Of a DNA stretch of 64,000 nt, positions 9,767-22,301 are shown one piece after another (the stretch's first letter is position 1; every line of letters begins with the position of its first letter). Made by a program: the position numbers and the translations under genes. Where the stretch lies: assembly GCF_000003815.2 (NCBI RefSeq), contig NC_049983.1:6381208-6445207 (forward strand), read 5' to 3'. The DNA comes from Branchiostoma floridae (Eukaryota; Chordata; Leptocardii; Amphioxiformes; Branchiostomatidae). Under the pieces are notes generated by a model that was not told the DNA's origin, did not search any database, and saw only the letters and a program-made list of their open reading frames with translations.

Positions 9767-10526
9767 CCCAATTCTGTGCCCATGACTGGTTTGAATACAA
9801 TAATACAAAAGGTAGAAGACAAAAAAAAAGATAATTTGCACTTCTAGTTTTAATTGCAAGAAAATATTGCGCCGGAATACCCACCCCGCCCCCAAACGGT
9901 TAGTTTTCGCCTATTTCCAAAAGCGAACTTTGACACGGCCCTTATATAAGAGGTCATCATCATTAGCTTGAATGTGGTACGTGTATACATAATTATATAC
10001 CATTAGCCCGTAGGTTTGTTTTCCAACGACTCACATCATGTGGCGAACTTGTGACCTCAGTAATGTATTGTCCGCTTCAAATATTTGTGCAGGGCCGTTT
10101 TTCACCCAAGCAATGTATAGACGGTAGGGCGATGTGCAGTATACATTATTGAGAGCCTGTTAGAATATAGAGTGCTCAGTTTCTGTCCATAAGTCGTTAG
10201 ACCCCCTTTGCAATAGACGCGATGGTTGGGAGACCATACAGGGACAAAAAAATGGATTTGTGTGACCGTTAACTTTATAATTGATATACGATGTGCGGTG
10301 CAGTATGATTAAAAAGGCAACGAAATGTACAAAACGTAAACAGATTTGTTCTTTATATATGAAATTGGTTGAGCAATTTGTAAAATGTTCGGTCACTCAA
10401 AGGTACTAACTTCTAGTGGTTGGTAGCAGACATTTCTATTGACATACGCTGTTAACGGTGCATTTAACGGACGATAAAAGAGCAAATAGATATGAAATCT
10501 ACTGTCAACAACATCAGCAGTAACTA

Positions 10527-11322
10527 TGAATTTCGATAACAAATGCAAATAACGGTATTGTGTTATGGATTTTTGTTCTACGTCGTTATAATTTGCATAC
10601 GTCAAAGACTGTCTGCGTTGGAACTATTGTGTTTTGATCGTAGCCGTTACAATTTAACGAAGTTTGCCAATTTCTATCGATAATGAATGCAAATATGGGT
10701 TCAAGTTTATATCATAACACATGGTCTAGATATTTTCTTTATTTTTTTCGAATTTATGTCGATATAATTTTCATCCACAAACAAAGGTCTACATTAAAAG
10801 TATATATGTTTATTGATCCGAACCGTTACAATTGTCGATTGATAGAACATTTTTTATCGATAATGAATGAAAATACTGGTTCAAGTTTGTATCATAACAC
10901 ATGGTCTGCATATTTGCTTTATGTCAATATAATTTTCATCCACAACCAAAGGTCTGCGTTGAAAGTATATAGATGTTGATCCCATATGTAGTCAATTGGG
11001 CCAATTTTTATCTATAATAAATGCTAATACTGGTTCAAGTTTGTGCTAAAACACATGGTCTGCATATTTGCTTTATGTTGATATAATTTTCATCCACGAC
11101 CAAGGGTCTGCGTTGAAAGTACATGTATATAGGTATTGATCTGAGATGTTCTTATAGCCAAACAAATTGACCAATTTCGATCGATAATGAATTCAAATGT
11201 TGGTTCAAGTTTGTATCATAACACATGGTCTGGATATTTGCTTTATGTCGATATGATTTTAATCCACCAAAGATCAGCATTGAAAGTATATAGGTATTGA
11301 TCTTAGTCGTTCCAATCGTTGC
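10527..11322. repeat. Tandem array, ~155-180-bp unit, 4-5 copies
   Basis: The unit contains 'atcgataatgaatg', 'ggttcaagtttgtatcataa', 'acacatggtctg.atatttg', 'tatgtcgatataattttcat' and 'ggtctgcgttgaaagtat'. The 'taatgaatg' landmark recurs near 10681, 10861, 11015 and 11185, with a decayed copy upstream. AT-rich and non-coding; the short frames across it are repeats of the unit. Confidence 0.85.
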
Positions 11323-11649
11323 ACAAATGGGGCATTATTCTTCTTATATGGCGCCCGAGGCACATGTATTGATGGCTCATCTAGCGTCAGATGTTGGGAG
11401 GGATGATTGTAATGTTTTGTACTGACTGGCCAATTCTATTTAAGTCTGACTACAGCAGCGCATGATAGCTAGTCAGTACCCAACTATGATGATCTTTCCT
11501 TCCTATAATCAGCGTCATAGAGGCGTGTGAGTGACATTGGGAGGGACAGAAACGATACGTGAAAAAATCTCACCATTTCAAGGTTTTATGAAGGTCACAT
11601 ACCAAGTATCAATACAAACCATCCAGGCTTTTTTGAGCTATCGTATTCA

Positions 11650-11892
11650 CAAACACACACACACACACACACTCACAGAGAGAGATGCAGACAGACAGAC
11701 AGACACATACACACACAAAGCGGCACATACACATACATACACGCAGAGAGACAGACACACAAACACACACAAAGAGACACTGACACACACACTTGCACAG
11801 ACTAGAGAGAAGAAATAGAGACATAGGTCTACACACACGCACATGCACACAAATATAGGCACACACACAGACATGCAAAGAGGGAGAGACAC
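11650..11892. repeat. (CA)n / CAGA-rich microsatellite cluster
   Basis: Compound ACAC, CAGACAGA and GAGAGA tracts over about 240 bp. Open frames of 80-120 aa on both strands here are artefacts of the repeat. Confidence 0.9.
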
Positions 11893-13038
11893 AGAAACAG
11901 AGACTACGTATACCTTGCATAACCTTCTTAGTGAAGGTAATGATTGCAAACCGCACGAAGTACAACAAATCTCTTACCTATCCTATCCTCCTCTTCCTTG
12001 CGTTGTGACGTTGGAAGTATGGAACCAAGGTCCAACGACTCAACAGAAGTCTCTACCACCTCCATGTTCAACCCACTCTTTGTAGTAGACTCAACGGTCA
12101 CACAAACGGACTTTCGTCACCAAGCCCCTCTACAGTAAACACATTCCTTTCATCACCTCAAGAGCTAGTCATTATTTTACTAAAGGTTACGCATGTTTAC
12201 ATTGTGTAGCAATGGCAGTTGTAAATTACAAGTCCTTAAACAAACTTAATGCACCCACAAAAAAGCTTCACACGCTTTTGATTATATTCACTATGCGTAC
12301 TTCATTATTGTGTTAAATCCACGACTTAGGGTAATTTGCGTACTACGATATACCGATACCGCGGGGGGGATATCTGTCTGTCTAGGGTATACGTGAGGGA
12401 ATGGCCCTTATAGATTTTTATGAGGGTCGTGCGAGGTGTTACCTAGATAGCTAGGATTCTTTCAAAATGCTTTTATGGTGGAACATTGTAAAATTACAGC
12501 AGATTTGGCCAAATCAAACGTTGTTCATGCCAGTGCTACGTGTATGGCCTGCTCCAAGCGTTATCAATCTATAGTTTGTAGAGCGAGACATATAATGATG
12601 AAGTACAATGGTTGCCCCGCTGGCTTGTAAGCTTTGGTATGTAACGCAAGATATTAGCCGTAGTTCCCAGTGACATTGTAAGGAAAGATCTACCTTACCT
12701 GACCCTCTCTGCACCAATGGCATCGATCTTTACAGCCGTGAGGATGGGAGTGGCGGGGTGAATTCTTCCGTAGCTGCGTGGCGTCGACATCGCAGGCTCG
12801 CCCCCTTAACAAAGACTGCGCACGCCCCCGCTTTGTCACAGTACGTCACGGCTTAAGCCCTTAATATCGCGACGCTGGCGGGTCGTTGGAAAGGCATTTA
12901 TTATAGTTAATAAACGACGTGTTTGGACGAGAGCGCAGTCTGACCAAAGGGGATCACGAGGTATATCCAGGTTACGGTAGATAAGGTATGATTGAGAAGA
13001 GATGGAGGGCAGAGTTGAAAAAGGAGGTCGCACGTTAC
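11893..13038. other. Non-genic stretch
   Basis: I see no supported exon, tRNA or element. Short open frames have no family resemblance and lack plausible splice borders. Confidence 0.4.
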
Positions 13039-13277
13039 GGTGGTGTATCTCACTGCACTTGTGGCACCGGTGCGGCACTGCGGGGTTCGTTCACTGCGGC
13101 ACTATGTTGTGCTATTTTGCCGATTTTTTTGATAATTCAGATATTACGTAATACGTAAAAGTGTGACTTAGAAGACAACAAATACACAAAAAGTAGAAGA
13201 AAATCTCTGAATTCGTTGAGTAATCTTTCGAACCCCGCAGTGCTGCACCGGTGCCCCCCGTGCAGTGAGATACCACC
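13039..13277. mobile_element. MITE family A, copy 1 (~239 bp)
   Basis: Terminal inverted repeats: left 'ggtggtgtatctcactgcac', right end 'gtgcagtgagataccacc'. Both continue inward with 'ggcaccggtgc.gcactgcgggg'. The AT-rich centre contains 'ttgccgattttttt' and 'attacgtaatacgtaaa'. The same element is present at 53788-54034, which confirms a dispersed family. Non-autonomous. Confidence 0.85.
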
Positions 13278-13498
13278 ACATGACGTAAATTGTTGTAAAG
13301 CTGTTTCAAAGAGAAGGATAAATAGTGGTTTCCGGGGTAAGGGCTATCATTGATGGGGAATGTTTCGGTTGGGGTGAGAAGGGTGGGGTGCAGAAACATG
13401 TGTTCACAATAGGTGTTGACACAGGGTTTTTAACACAGATATTTACCAACCCTGTGACACTTGTAGTGTTCAAGTGTACCATTTCCTCCTATAGGGTG

Positions 13499-13626
13499 AG
13501 GCTAGCAATGACCTTAGAATAAGCTGCGTTTTAATCCACTGGTAATACTAATAGAATCCCGCAGGGGCTAGCAATGACCTTAATTAGAATAAGCTGCGTT
13601 TTAATCCACAAGTAATAGAATCCGGC
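13499..13626. repeat. Twofold tandem duplication, ~67 bp
   Basis: 'ggctagcaatgacctta', 'gaataagctgcgttttaatc' and 'gtaata...agaatcc' occur twice in succession. Confidence 0.85.
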
Positions 13627-13655
13627 ATATAGATATCATTCGAGTATGTTTTTCT

Positions 13656-14196
13656 AAGGCCACAGCAAGTACATTTTATGGAAGACATTAGCGCGCTCCG
13701 AGCGATTCATTTTCGCCTGATTTCAGAAAAAACAAAACAAGAATTTTTGTCTTCTTCGGGGATGGCCAGATAGATCAAAATAGGCAAACATGTTGTTTGT
13801 AGCCTACTCATACTTGTAGCAGTAACACTAGGCAGGTAGCCGTGACTATAGTTACAGAAGTGAAAATGCAGTTCCTACCTGTGCCTGAAGAACTCTACTC
13901 TACTCTACTCTACTATTGATGAGCATAATTGTAAAAGTGCCACCAATAGGGAAGCCAGTGTCTAGTATCACTTTTGATACACTACTTCACTTCTTTAATA
14001 CAGGAATGAATGCTTTCTTAGTTAGTAAACGCGATGTAACGTTTTGTCACTTCAAATCTTGTTTGCCGTTTATTTTGTCTATTTCTAAAATTTAGCCATC
14101 TTGTTTTTTTACCCATCTTGCTTTCTTCGCGCTATCTCATTATTTTTGCACACTGCATAGGATGTCATCCATAAAATTTACTTGCTGGGGCCTAAT
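13656..14196. mobile_element. MITE family B, copy 1 (~540 bp)
   Basis: Left end 'aaggccacagcaagtacatt' followed by 'ttatggaagacatt'. The right end is its inverse, 'gatgtcatccataaaattta' then 'cttgctggggcc'. Related ends occur at 53176 and at 56434 and 57090, which define the family. There is no transposase frame. Confidence 0.7.
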
Positions 14197-15443
14197 CTTC
14201 TGTTTTGCTGTAGGATAACAGCTTGTTTTCACGTTTACAACTATGTTAATAACCGTATCCAATGGTGAGTTTTGACGACAAAGGTTTTCATCAATGTATT
14301 TCTCGTGTAATAATCACCGACTGGCCCACACCCGTAAGTAGTATCATTACGGGGCGAATAGCGGTCCTTAGAATAAATTACCATCAATTTGTAGCGAGGC
14401 CTTCGACAGATGGTCCTCTAGGGTCAATGTACGAGAGATGCCCTAAGACAAAATGTAAAACGTATACGTCTTCAACTGCATAGAAAGCTAATATAATGAT
14501 GATTTTGGTAGTATTGGTAATATTTGCATGCTTATTGTGGAAGAACAGCAAGACAAAAAAAACTATGAACGGATAGTAATGAAATTTGGTATGATATTAG
14601 CAGTTAGGTCATATCAAAGAAATTATTATTCCATGTCACAGCCTTCCTTGGTATAGCAACAGAACTTACGGCCTTGATATCTCGTTAACTTAGAGTCATT
14701 AAATTCATTGTGCAACATCATTAACATTAAACCAACTCGACTATCACAATCTGAATTAGCGAGCGTACGATAAAACAAGACTGGATGTCGGAAGAAGACA
14801 CAATTACAGAATATTTCTAGATAGAGTTATCTATTTTCAATGTGGTCCAACATATAGCCTGTGTTTACACAATCTCTCGCTGGCTGGTGTTAATGCCCCC
14901 TCCTCAGGTGGTGGCAACTTTAGGGTCCGCCGCTAGGTGCGCGATTTCTGTCAGGCTAGTCCACTTACAAAAATACGAAGTCGACTGATTCTCACAACTG
15001 TCATTTCTGTTACATTACGATACCAGCAACATTTCAGATGTTAAGTACACTTGTACAATGACTGGAGCTCAGTACTTTATAGATCGATATAACTTTATTT
15101 TGTACCAAAGCTACGTCTTTTGATTACAGGGCACTTTTACTTATAGCAGTATACATTACAACAATCAGAAAATATTCCTTACAACGTTTGAATATAGAGT
15201 GAAATTTGAGTGAACTTTCAGATGTATGTACGTAGTATGGTTCCCCAAGACATCTTCTGTCAGCAGCAATACTAGTACATTCACAAACAGATGAGGTCAG
15301 TTCACTCAAGGTTATTCGTGGACCATGATGCACATTTTCATTAAGTAGGTACACCACTGAATGTTATATGTGCTGATAAATTACATACTTAGCAATGAAA
15401 TAAGACCACACTTGTCTAACCAACACTTTAACTTGTGACTTAC
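14197..15443. other. Non-genic stretch
   Basis: No gene, RNA or clear element recognised. AT-rich with only short frames. Confidence 0.4.
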
Positions 15444-15603
15444 CCAAACTTTCGGAATGGACTAGTCTTCTTCTCTTTCTGTTGTGTGACGTTGAAGCCA
15501 CGTGACTGCAGCAACGATTCGTAAGTGCTAGATAACCTATGTCGCCCCCCGTCTGCCCATCCCCCGTTAAGGAGGTTGCGTACATTCGAGCTCACCTTCC
15601 GAC
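15444..15603 (-). CDS. Possible orphan coding exon
   Basis: 160 bp open in one frame, with a pyrimidine-rich acceptor ctgttcaag|GT and a consensus donor TTTGG|GTAAGT. It would encode RKVSSNVRNLLNGGWADGGR, HRLSSTYESLLQSRGFNVTQ, QKEKKTSPFRKF. The composition is protein-like, but I recognise no family. It could be a 5' exon of the minus-strand gene at 2.8-8.4 kb or a chance frame. No partner exon with matching phase was found. Confidence 0.3.
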
Positions 15604-16157
15604 CTTGAACAGAGACGGGGAGCGACACAGGTTATCTGGAAATTACGACCCATTGCTGCAATTACGTGGTTCAAACGTCACATCCCGGAAATAGCAGCAG
15701 ACGGGTCCATTCATTGTCAGTCGAAAATTTGGGTAATTTTCACTTAAGTGCAGGCCAGATGTAAAGTTTTCTGTCATAGGTACACCACCATTTCTCATTA
15801 AGAACGGAACATGGCTTACAGAAAAATGTACAGCTGGTGTTTCGGCGCCATCAGCTAGCCTGTGCCAATCAATAGAGAAAATAGACGTCTGATAATAATC
15901 AGGGATGGACACGAAATTATCAGTTGGGATGGCAAAGAATGCACCTGCAAAAACTTGGGGCTGTAATAAAAAGTGGCACAGCATATGAGGGAATATGGAG
16001 GAATTGTTGACCTTGAAAAATGACCTTGCAAGTGACCTTGAACCACTTAAGCTTAACTGAATGCAATGAAAAGTTGAGCTACTCTTCCACTGGTCGTGAC
16101 ATTAAAGACAGACGCTATGGTTTAAAAGTATTTGTAGTCAGAAAATATATTTCCTTT

Positions 16158-16397
16158 TGCTTGGAGATACGGCACTACCCGCCCATGTCATTCCTGGTCG
16201 GCCCCTTCCTTACATCTACTAGGAAATAAGGGGATACCCAATCAGGTCATTCCTGATCGATCCCTTTCTTGCATATAGCATCTGCTTGGGGATAAGAACC
16301 TATCCGCTCAGGTCATACCTGGTCGATCCCTTTCTTACCTCTGCTTGGAGACAAAGGGAAACCCGCTAAGGTCATTCCTGATCGGTCCCTCGGTACA
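16158..16397. repeat. Degenerate tandem repeat, ~60-70-bp unit, 4 copies
   Basis: Each copy contains '(c)tgcttgg.gata', then 'ccgc.ca.gtcattcctg.tcg' and 'tccctttctta'. The CTGCTTGG element links it to the CTCCAAGCAG family of ends scattered through the window. Confidence 0.7.
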
Positions 16398-16690
16398 TGT
16401 TTTCGCTTTCAAGGTCGGCTACTGAATTACGCAGTCACAACAGCCGTCAACAAGCATTTACTGTTACGGTATGAGGAAGCTGTTTTGCAAACCAATTCTG
16501 CTGAGTCATTCGCGCATTTGGGGGTACAGTTACACTGCTTTGTTTTGGCCTAGAATGCACTTTGTATGGAAACGCCACAAATAATTTTTGCCAGTGTATG
16601 AGTAAAAAAAATCGTCAATTGCCTCATTCAAGCACTAAATATTAATTATAAATCCTGCTTGTTTTACTCTAGGCTGTAGCCATTCACCTA

Positions 16691-16696
16691 TTTATT
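16691..16696 (-). terminator. Polyadenylation signal of ETHE1
   Basis: AATAAA on the minus strand, about 147 bases downstream of the ETHE1 stop codon. It is the only canonical signal I see in the presumed 3' UTR. Confidence 0.55.
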
Positions 16697-16842
16697 GTCA
16701 AACAGCCCTCGGTAGTTCAAAAGTTGTCAATCAAAGTTTCTGACATTTCGTATAACGTTAATCCACCTGGCTGATTGGTTTATAAGAAAGGTGTGTCCGA
16801 GGCGTGGTGGAGGCGTGGCACTATTGTTCTCACAAATCATCA

Positions 16843-17682
16843 TCACTTCATGAGTTCCTGTAGCCCGCAGACCATGTTGGCCGGCACTGCCATGTCGATC
16901 AGGCGGGGGTACGGTAACTTCAGCTCGTTCATGAGCTGTACGAACTCCGCCTTTGGTTTGGACAGTCTCGGGTTGAACTTCTTCTCCTCTGCGACGGTGG
17001 TGACCGTCTGGCCGGTGTAGTCGTGCGCAGGGTACAACTGCGTGTCGTCGGGGAGCGCGAGGATCTTCCCGTGCACGGAGTCGTAGAGCCTCCCGGGGTC
17101 GCCTTGCTGGAAGTCCGTGCGGCCGCACCCGCGGATGAGCAGCGCGTCACCGGTAAACGCTTTACCCTGATTTTTCAACACGAAGGTGAGACATCCGTCG
17201 GTGTGGCCTGGGGTGCTGCGGACTTCCAGCTCGAACTGACCGAACTTGACCGTATCCCCCTCGTCTACCTGGACGTCTGCTACCGCATTGCTCACCTTGG
17301 CGATGACACTCTTCACCGCCGATCTCTTCTTGAGCTCGCCGGTACCTGTTACGTGGTCGGCGTGCACGTGTGTGTTCAGGGCATAGGTCAACCGGAGGCC
17401 GAGCTCCGAGATGACCCGAGTGTCCCGGTCAACCATTTCCATCACTGGGTCTATCAGGACGCATTCTCCGGACTCGCGGTCACCCAAAACATACGTGTAG
17501 GTGAAGCTGGTCTGGTCGAAGAGCTGGCGGAATACAAGGCTTGGATGAGATCTTGTTTCCCCGGCGCAAAGTCCTCTACAGTGCAGGAGAAAGGGGGAGG
17601 GGCGGAGCTCGGTTCGACACCGTTGCACCGAGCTCACGCTTCTCAGGAGCCCCGCAAGAGCCCGTCTCCCTGCCGTAGCCAT
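16843..17682 (-). CDS. ETHE1: Persulfide dioxygenase ETHE1, mitochondrial, intronless
   Basis: A 279-residue protein of the metallo-beta-lactamase fold. The family oxidises glutathione persulfide to sulfite in the mitochondrial matrix, a step of hydrogen sulfide breakdown. Family marks seen: THVHADH (H105, H107, D109, H110), STPGHTDGC (H160), [19 protein letters not shown] (D179) and LYPAHDY (H220), which together give the iron-binding histidines and aspartate. Residues 1-45 are R/S/L-rich with almost no acidic residues, like a mitochondrial presequence. The human protein has 254 residues; the excess here is N-terminal. I chose the ATG at 17682 because it is the only in-frame ATG ahead of the domain and has a strong context (AAGATGG). 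The human gene is split into several exons, whereas this frame is uninterrupted and complete, so it is either a retrocopy that stayed intact or a gene that lost its introns. It has higher GC than its neighbours. Confidence 0.93.
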   Translation of the reverse strand: MATAGRRALAGLLRSVSSVQRCRTELRPSPFLLHCRGLCAGETRSHPSLVFRQLFDQTSFTYTYVLGDRESGECVLIDPVMEMVDRDTRVISELGLRLTYALNTHVHADHVTGTGELKKRSAVKSVIAKVSNAVADVQVDEGDTVKFGQFELEVRSTPGHTDGCLTFVLKNQGKAFTGDALLIRGCGRTDFQQGDPGRLYDSVHGKILALPDDTQLYPAHDYTGQTVTTVAEEKKFNPRLSKPKAEFVQLMNELKLPYPRLIDMAVPANMVCGLQELMK

Positions 17683-18535
17683 CTTGACGATCCTCTGGCA
17701 CGGAAACACTCCCGTTAGCAAGTGCAGGTTCCTGTTATAGCCGCCGGTTTATAGTGCACCTTTGCGTACGTGCGAGTTGCCCTTGCAGAGTATGACTAAA
17801 CAAATTCTACCCACTCTCGTCCCCACTCCTGGGAACGAGAAGTACACAAAGGTCAACGTCCAGTCGTTTGGAAGAAACCATTCACAGCATTGGGTATCGC
17901 TTTCTGCATCATGCAAAATATCGGAAAAACAATCACTACATGTGCTAGATGGGGTGACGTCAAGTTAGAAAGCAATATTAATGTGATACAAGTTACTAGT
18001 AGTATGTCAACTTAACTCAAGTAAAGGTCTTCTTAGATAAATATTTAATTGTTAAAATTTTTTCCAGCTATGAACACCCCTTTCCTTATATTGAATGTTC
18101 CCAATGGTCACTGAGGTGGGACCGTGCGTATTGGCACGCATTGAAGCAAGGACGTAATGTTTGCTACCTTCAATAAAAGTGACAAACGTTTGTTTACTTA
18201 CTATATAACGTCCTTGCTTACTCGCACGACACATGATTAATTTGGTCAAGTAGGTCTTTTTTAACCTCCTTGGACTGATTGACATAATGGGGTGAGCGGG
18301 CACTTTTCGTTGAACTTTGATATGGTAGTCCTGCAGGTCACTTTTTGACGTTCGACGACGATTACTGCATCAAACGTTTGTTCCTTTCCACCACTAGTAA
18401 ACTTGCATTGAGGAAGTATAGTGTGTACATAGTCGAGTGGTTAGCAGCTATTCCTCTGTAACTAGAAGTTCCCGGCGGCTGCGCATGTACACACTACCGG
18501 AAAGGGTTGCAGTCATTAGGTTGGGACATTGAGTA
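17683..18535. other. ETHE1 upstream region
   Basis: Contains the presumed ETHE1 promoter and 5' UTR. No TATA box is evident. No other feature recognised. Confidence 0.35.
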
Positions 18536-19486
18536 CAGTCAAACCTGCCCGAGCGACCTCCTCTTCTCAGCGACCACCTGGCCATTTCGACCGCTTTTTC
18601 TCGGTCCCGATTTTTTTCCCCATTGACGTAAGCATTAAGCGACCTTTTCTCAACGACCACCTGGCCAACGCGACCGCGACCGGCCCAAATTGGGACCCAT
18701 AACGACCGCATCATTTTCAAAATTGAGGTTTTCATCGATTTTTTATGATAACTAGTGCGATTTTATGCCGAAACCGGCCAGTTTGCGTCGGATTTTGACT
18801 GCCGTTGCGACGTTAGGTTTAGAATAAAGATGGTTGCGGTCAATGGGACAGTGTACTGTAATATGGGAGGAAATTTCGTTGTAAGAAAATCCGAATTTTG
18901 TTGTTACAGAAGTTTTTTTGAAAATCTATATCATTACACGAATGCTGAAACGTATATAGCCTCATACTTTTTTAAAGAAAGATCTGTGTAGCTCATACCT
19001 TTTTAAGAAAGATTGTGTGAGTACTTTTGGCCAACCTTACTGTACATTCACCCGTGGGTAAGTACGCTATCGGGACGTACCGGGCATCGAAATCGAAAGG
19101 TGCACTGTAGTTGTTTCAGATACGGCGATCATGAACACAGCGACGCATAAAGGCTTGTATGGTAACTGACAGCATCAAAGTTCCCTTACTGTCTAAAACG
19201 TTAGTGTACAGATATTGAGCTTTAAAACACTGTATCGTATAAAAGCTCGATAAAAGCTTGGGGTTAAATTTACAAATTACAGTGTGCGTGTTGTATTAGA
19301 CATTAAAGACCTCGCTTCTTTATTGCTTGCTTGCAGTGTGCTTGCTATTTGCCATTAAACACAACGGAAACCATTTATATTTTGCATCGGGCATGTTTTG
19401 AGTCGATACTCTTCTCAGCGACCACCTGTCCAAATCGACCGTTTTTCCCCGGTCCCCCGGGTGGTCGTCTTGGGCAGGTTTGACTG
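18536..19486. mobile_element. Tc1/mariner-class (pogo/Tigger-like) non-autonomous element, 951 bp
   Basis: Ends CAGTCAAACCTGCCC and GGGCAGGTTTGACTG are perfect inverted repeats flanked by TA on both sides (18534-18535 and 19487-19488), the target site of this superfamily. Subterminal blocks 'cttctcagcgaccacctg.cca' repeat at 18563, 18646 and 19410. No transposase frame remains, so it is non-autonomous. A similar lone end lies near 50280. Confidence 0.8.
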
Positions 19487-19616
19487 TATATTCTCCAAGC
19501 AGAGGTTAGGTCGCGGAGATATAGTGGTCAGTTTTGTTTACTGGGCTCGCTCCCCCGAGGATAATACATTAAGCCGTGGTCAACTACTACCGTAAGAGTT
19601 GCATGCTATTAATAGA

Positions 19617-19872
19617 AACACATTATTTCAAACAGTTGCCACGATTTCACCAAGCTTTTGCCACCTAAGAGATCACCAAAAGACTATATTTCTACTAAAA
19701 GCACAAAATCCCACCATCATACAGAACTTGGGACAGTTCATTGACCGCTGCATTCAAAGAAGAAGTCAACCCCGATAATAGTAATCATTGTATCATATGT
19801 AGTTGATTAGACAATAGTTATATGTACCACACTGATTACTTCTCTTAGTCCTTGTGCAATTAGCCTTCGGGC
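19617..19872 (+). mobile_element. LINE 3' end, second copy of the element at 500-1050
   Basis: 'cattatttcaaacagttgcc', 'catacagaacttgggacagt' and 'aagaagaagtcaaccccgat' match 749-905 closely. The tail 'tagttgattagacaatagtt', 'tgcaattagcc' also matches. 5'-truncated. Confidence 0.75.
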
Positions 19873-21820
19873 AACTACTAGTAATCTTCCACAGAAAAGA
19901 CAGACCTAACCAAGCGTCTGTCTTCCCTGTCACGACCAGTGGAAGATTAGCTCTTCAGTGATAAACTGGAGACCACGTTATCTCGCATACATTTCAAAGA
20001 GCGTATTGTTTGGTTTGTTGTAACTTTAACCATGGCCCTTGCAGATCATTATCAACGAATTCAAATTTAGTGTTTCATGTTTCGGTCCACCAATAGCCAT
20101 CCGTTACCATTTTGGTCAACGTTGCGTATAGGATCATATAGCGGTGTATTCCGTTACAAGCCCGGTTAGGATCACCCGAAGGTCCTTTTACCATACCTGG
20201 ACATGTAGCTCTTCGACCTTGACCCCTGACCTTGACCCCTGACCTTGACATACAACCAATCGTTGTTGATCCTGGTAGCACTCCGAGGTTGTGAAGCGAC
20301 ATATGAAGCTGGGCATTATTTTTGAAACATTGACATGTAAATGAACGCCGATAAAGTGCATGGCAGCCATATCTGTCGAAATACAACGTTATGAAATTGT
20401 AATAGAATGCCATAGCCTGTGGGTACCTTTCAAAATGTATTCTTAAATCAAGTTGAATAAACATTACACAGATTTCATCAAATGCCATTGATCCTACAAA
20501 ACATGTTTGCGAATTATTGTGTATAAACACGACGTGACATAATACAACATTGGCACATCTACTGGGACAGTTACACATAGTTCCTAGCATTTTCGAACCC
20601 GACATATACAACATAACATGGCACAATATTAACAATATACAGCTACTAATGTATTTTGTTTATGGCAGCCCACTAGAAAACTATAATTTACTACTGCAAG
20701 ATTCGCGTATGTACAGACAGTCCAAGGAGGGGCTCGTTCATGTGATATCAAAATAACTGATTTCTGACGGACATCACAACAATATTTGGGAAGCCTTTCT
20801 TATTATTCTATTGCCATGATAATTTCGGTATCTGAAGCTCAGTGCGGTATACGTTGGTGACCTCGCTAGCTGTAGTTGACAGAATAGACAGAATGCTCAA
20901 CGATACAAACGAATCTTTTTCACGTTTTATCTACTTTGCTGTCTTACAAGTGTGAACGATATTCCCAATATCAAGTCAATGGTAACAATTTACCAATTTA
21001 GGACGCAGCCACGCCACAAACGTGCAGAAATCCTGTGAAATAAACGTTTAAAGTTATTGCATGTAATAAGGCTAAAAGCTACTTATACTTTAATTGGGTA
21101 TGTTTATAACAATTACCAATTATTTGCACAAAATTCATAATAATGAAATCCACCCACCACACACTCATTATAAAAGCTTCGATTGCAAACCGCAATTTCA
21201 ACCATGATAGTTTCACTTACTGATAAATTAATCTTCAAGTACAAAAGCGAACAACTTTTACTACGCAACAATCTGGTCCAACATGAATAGCGTTTCATGG
21301 GCTTAAATGTGGCCTTGCAACATTTGTATCCTTCGTAAGTTATACGTTGTGAATAAAAATCCCATTCTTTTTCGTGGCCATACTGTCTAAAGTTCTGCTA
21401 GATGATATTGTTTGAATTATGATTGCCATGCCAGTACACATTGTATCATAAAAGGTATTTCATAATAAAGACACCATACTGCCATACATATCAAGATTGT
21501 TCATTAATATGTATAGATAAGTATTCAAACATTGTGCAACAATCTCCAGGCAGATACTGGGAGGGAAATTGTAGCGTTTTTGTGACAAGCAACCTATCCC
21601 AGAAAAACTTCGATTTTCATTTAGATCAATAAATCAATTGACTTATATACATTGTCCTTGTTGCATGAAGTACCCCCTCATAGTCTTCCCTATCGTTGAT
21701 TTCACTTTAACTCAATTTTCAACTTACCTTTGGGTAAGATATTTAATACCAACATACACAGTATGAGAAAATACAACAACCAGTGAGTCAGTGAATACAA
21801 CCATTGTTGTTCTACCATGC
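19873..21820. other. Non-genic stretch
   Basis: No gene supported. 'tgaccttgacccctgaccttgacccc' at about 20215-20250 is a short tandem repeat. 'ctccaggcagatactgggag' at 21543 matches 41685-41705 and marks another dispersed end. Confidence 0.4.
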
Positions 21821-21821
21821 A

Positions 21822-21955
21822 AGCTGACGTTTCGTTGACCGTCTGTCACCATCCGCTTTCCACAATGCAGCAGCGACGTCTAGCTGCAGTGCGAAGTATT
21901 GCAGCAGTCTGAATTATCCCGAGGAAGGTAACAGACGGTCACCGAAGCGTTGTTT
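21822..21955. mobile_element. Short inverted-repeat element
   Basis: 'gacgtttcgttgaccgtctg' and, inverted, 'cagacggtcaccgaagcgtt' bracket about 130 bp. No target duplication was confirmed. Confidence 0.35.
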
Positions 21956-22100
21956 AGGTAAAAACACCTGGTTGTGTACCAAGAACTTTGTTTTATCCAC
22001 TGCCTCAATACACCGTTAACATGGATGCAGTATACACACGTTCGTGCCAATGCAGAAAAAAGAGGCACAAATCCAAGGCACCAAGTCACCTTGATAGACA

Positions 22101-22301
22101 TACCCTGGTTACCAGACTGATACCCAAGGGTGGCAGGCGGTTTCTTCGGCGGCTCAATGTACAATCTCCCGCTCCGGAGAGTTTTGCCAGCCCCTCCTTC
22201 TAGCTAAACTCCCCGGTGTGCTAATTATATATCGGCGGGAAGACTGCATATGGCCGCCGGTGAAGAAACCAACTGGCTCCGTCGGTCTGGCACCCAGGGT
22301 A
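22101..22301. mobile_element. MITE family C, copy 1 (201 bp, 9-bp target duplication)
   Basis: Ends TACCCTGGTTACCAGACTGA and, inverted, TACCCTGGGTGCCAGACCGA. Flanks 22092-22100 (tgatagaca) and 22302-22310 (tgataaaca) match at 8 of 9 bases, a 9-bp target duplication as made by Mutator-like elements. A second 201-bp member lies at 52891-53091. Confidence 0.75.

Noticed and set aside
15643-15984. 113-codon minus-strand frame beside the orphan exon candidate
   Set aside because: Acceptor-like and donor-like sites exist, but two frames are open and neither resembles a known family.
17023-17718. 231-codon plus-strand frame opposite ETHE1
   Set aside because: Shadow of the high-GC ETHE1 coding strand; ETHE1 has full family motifs and this frame has none.
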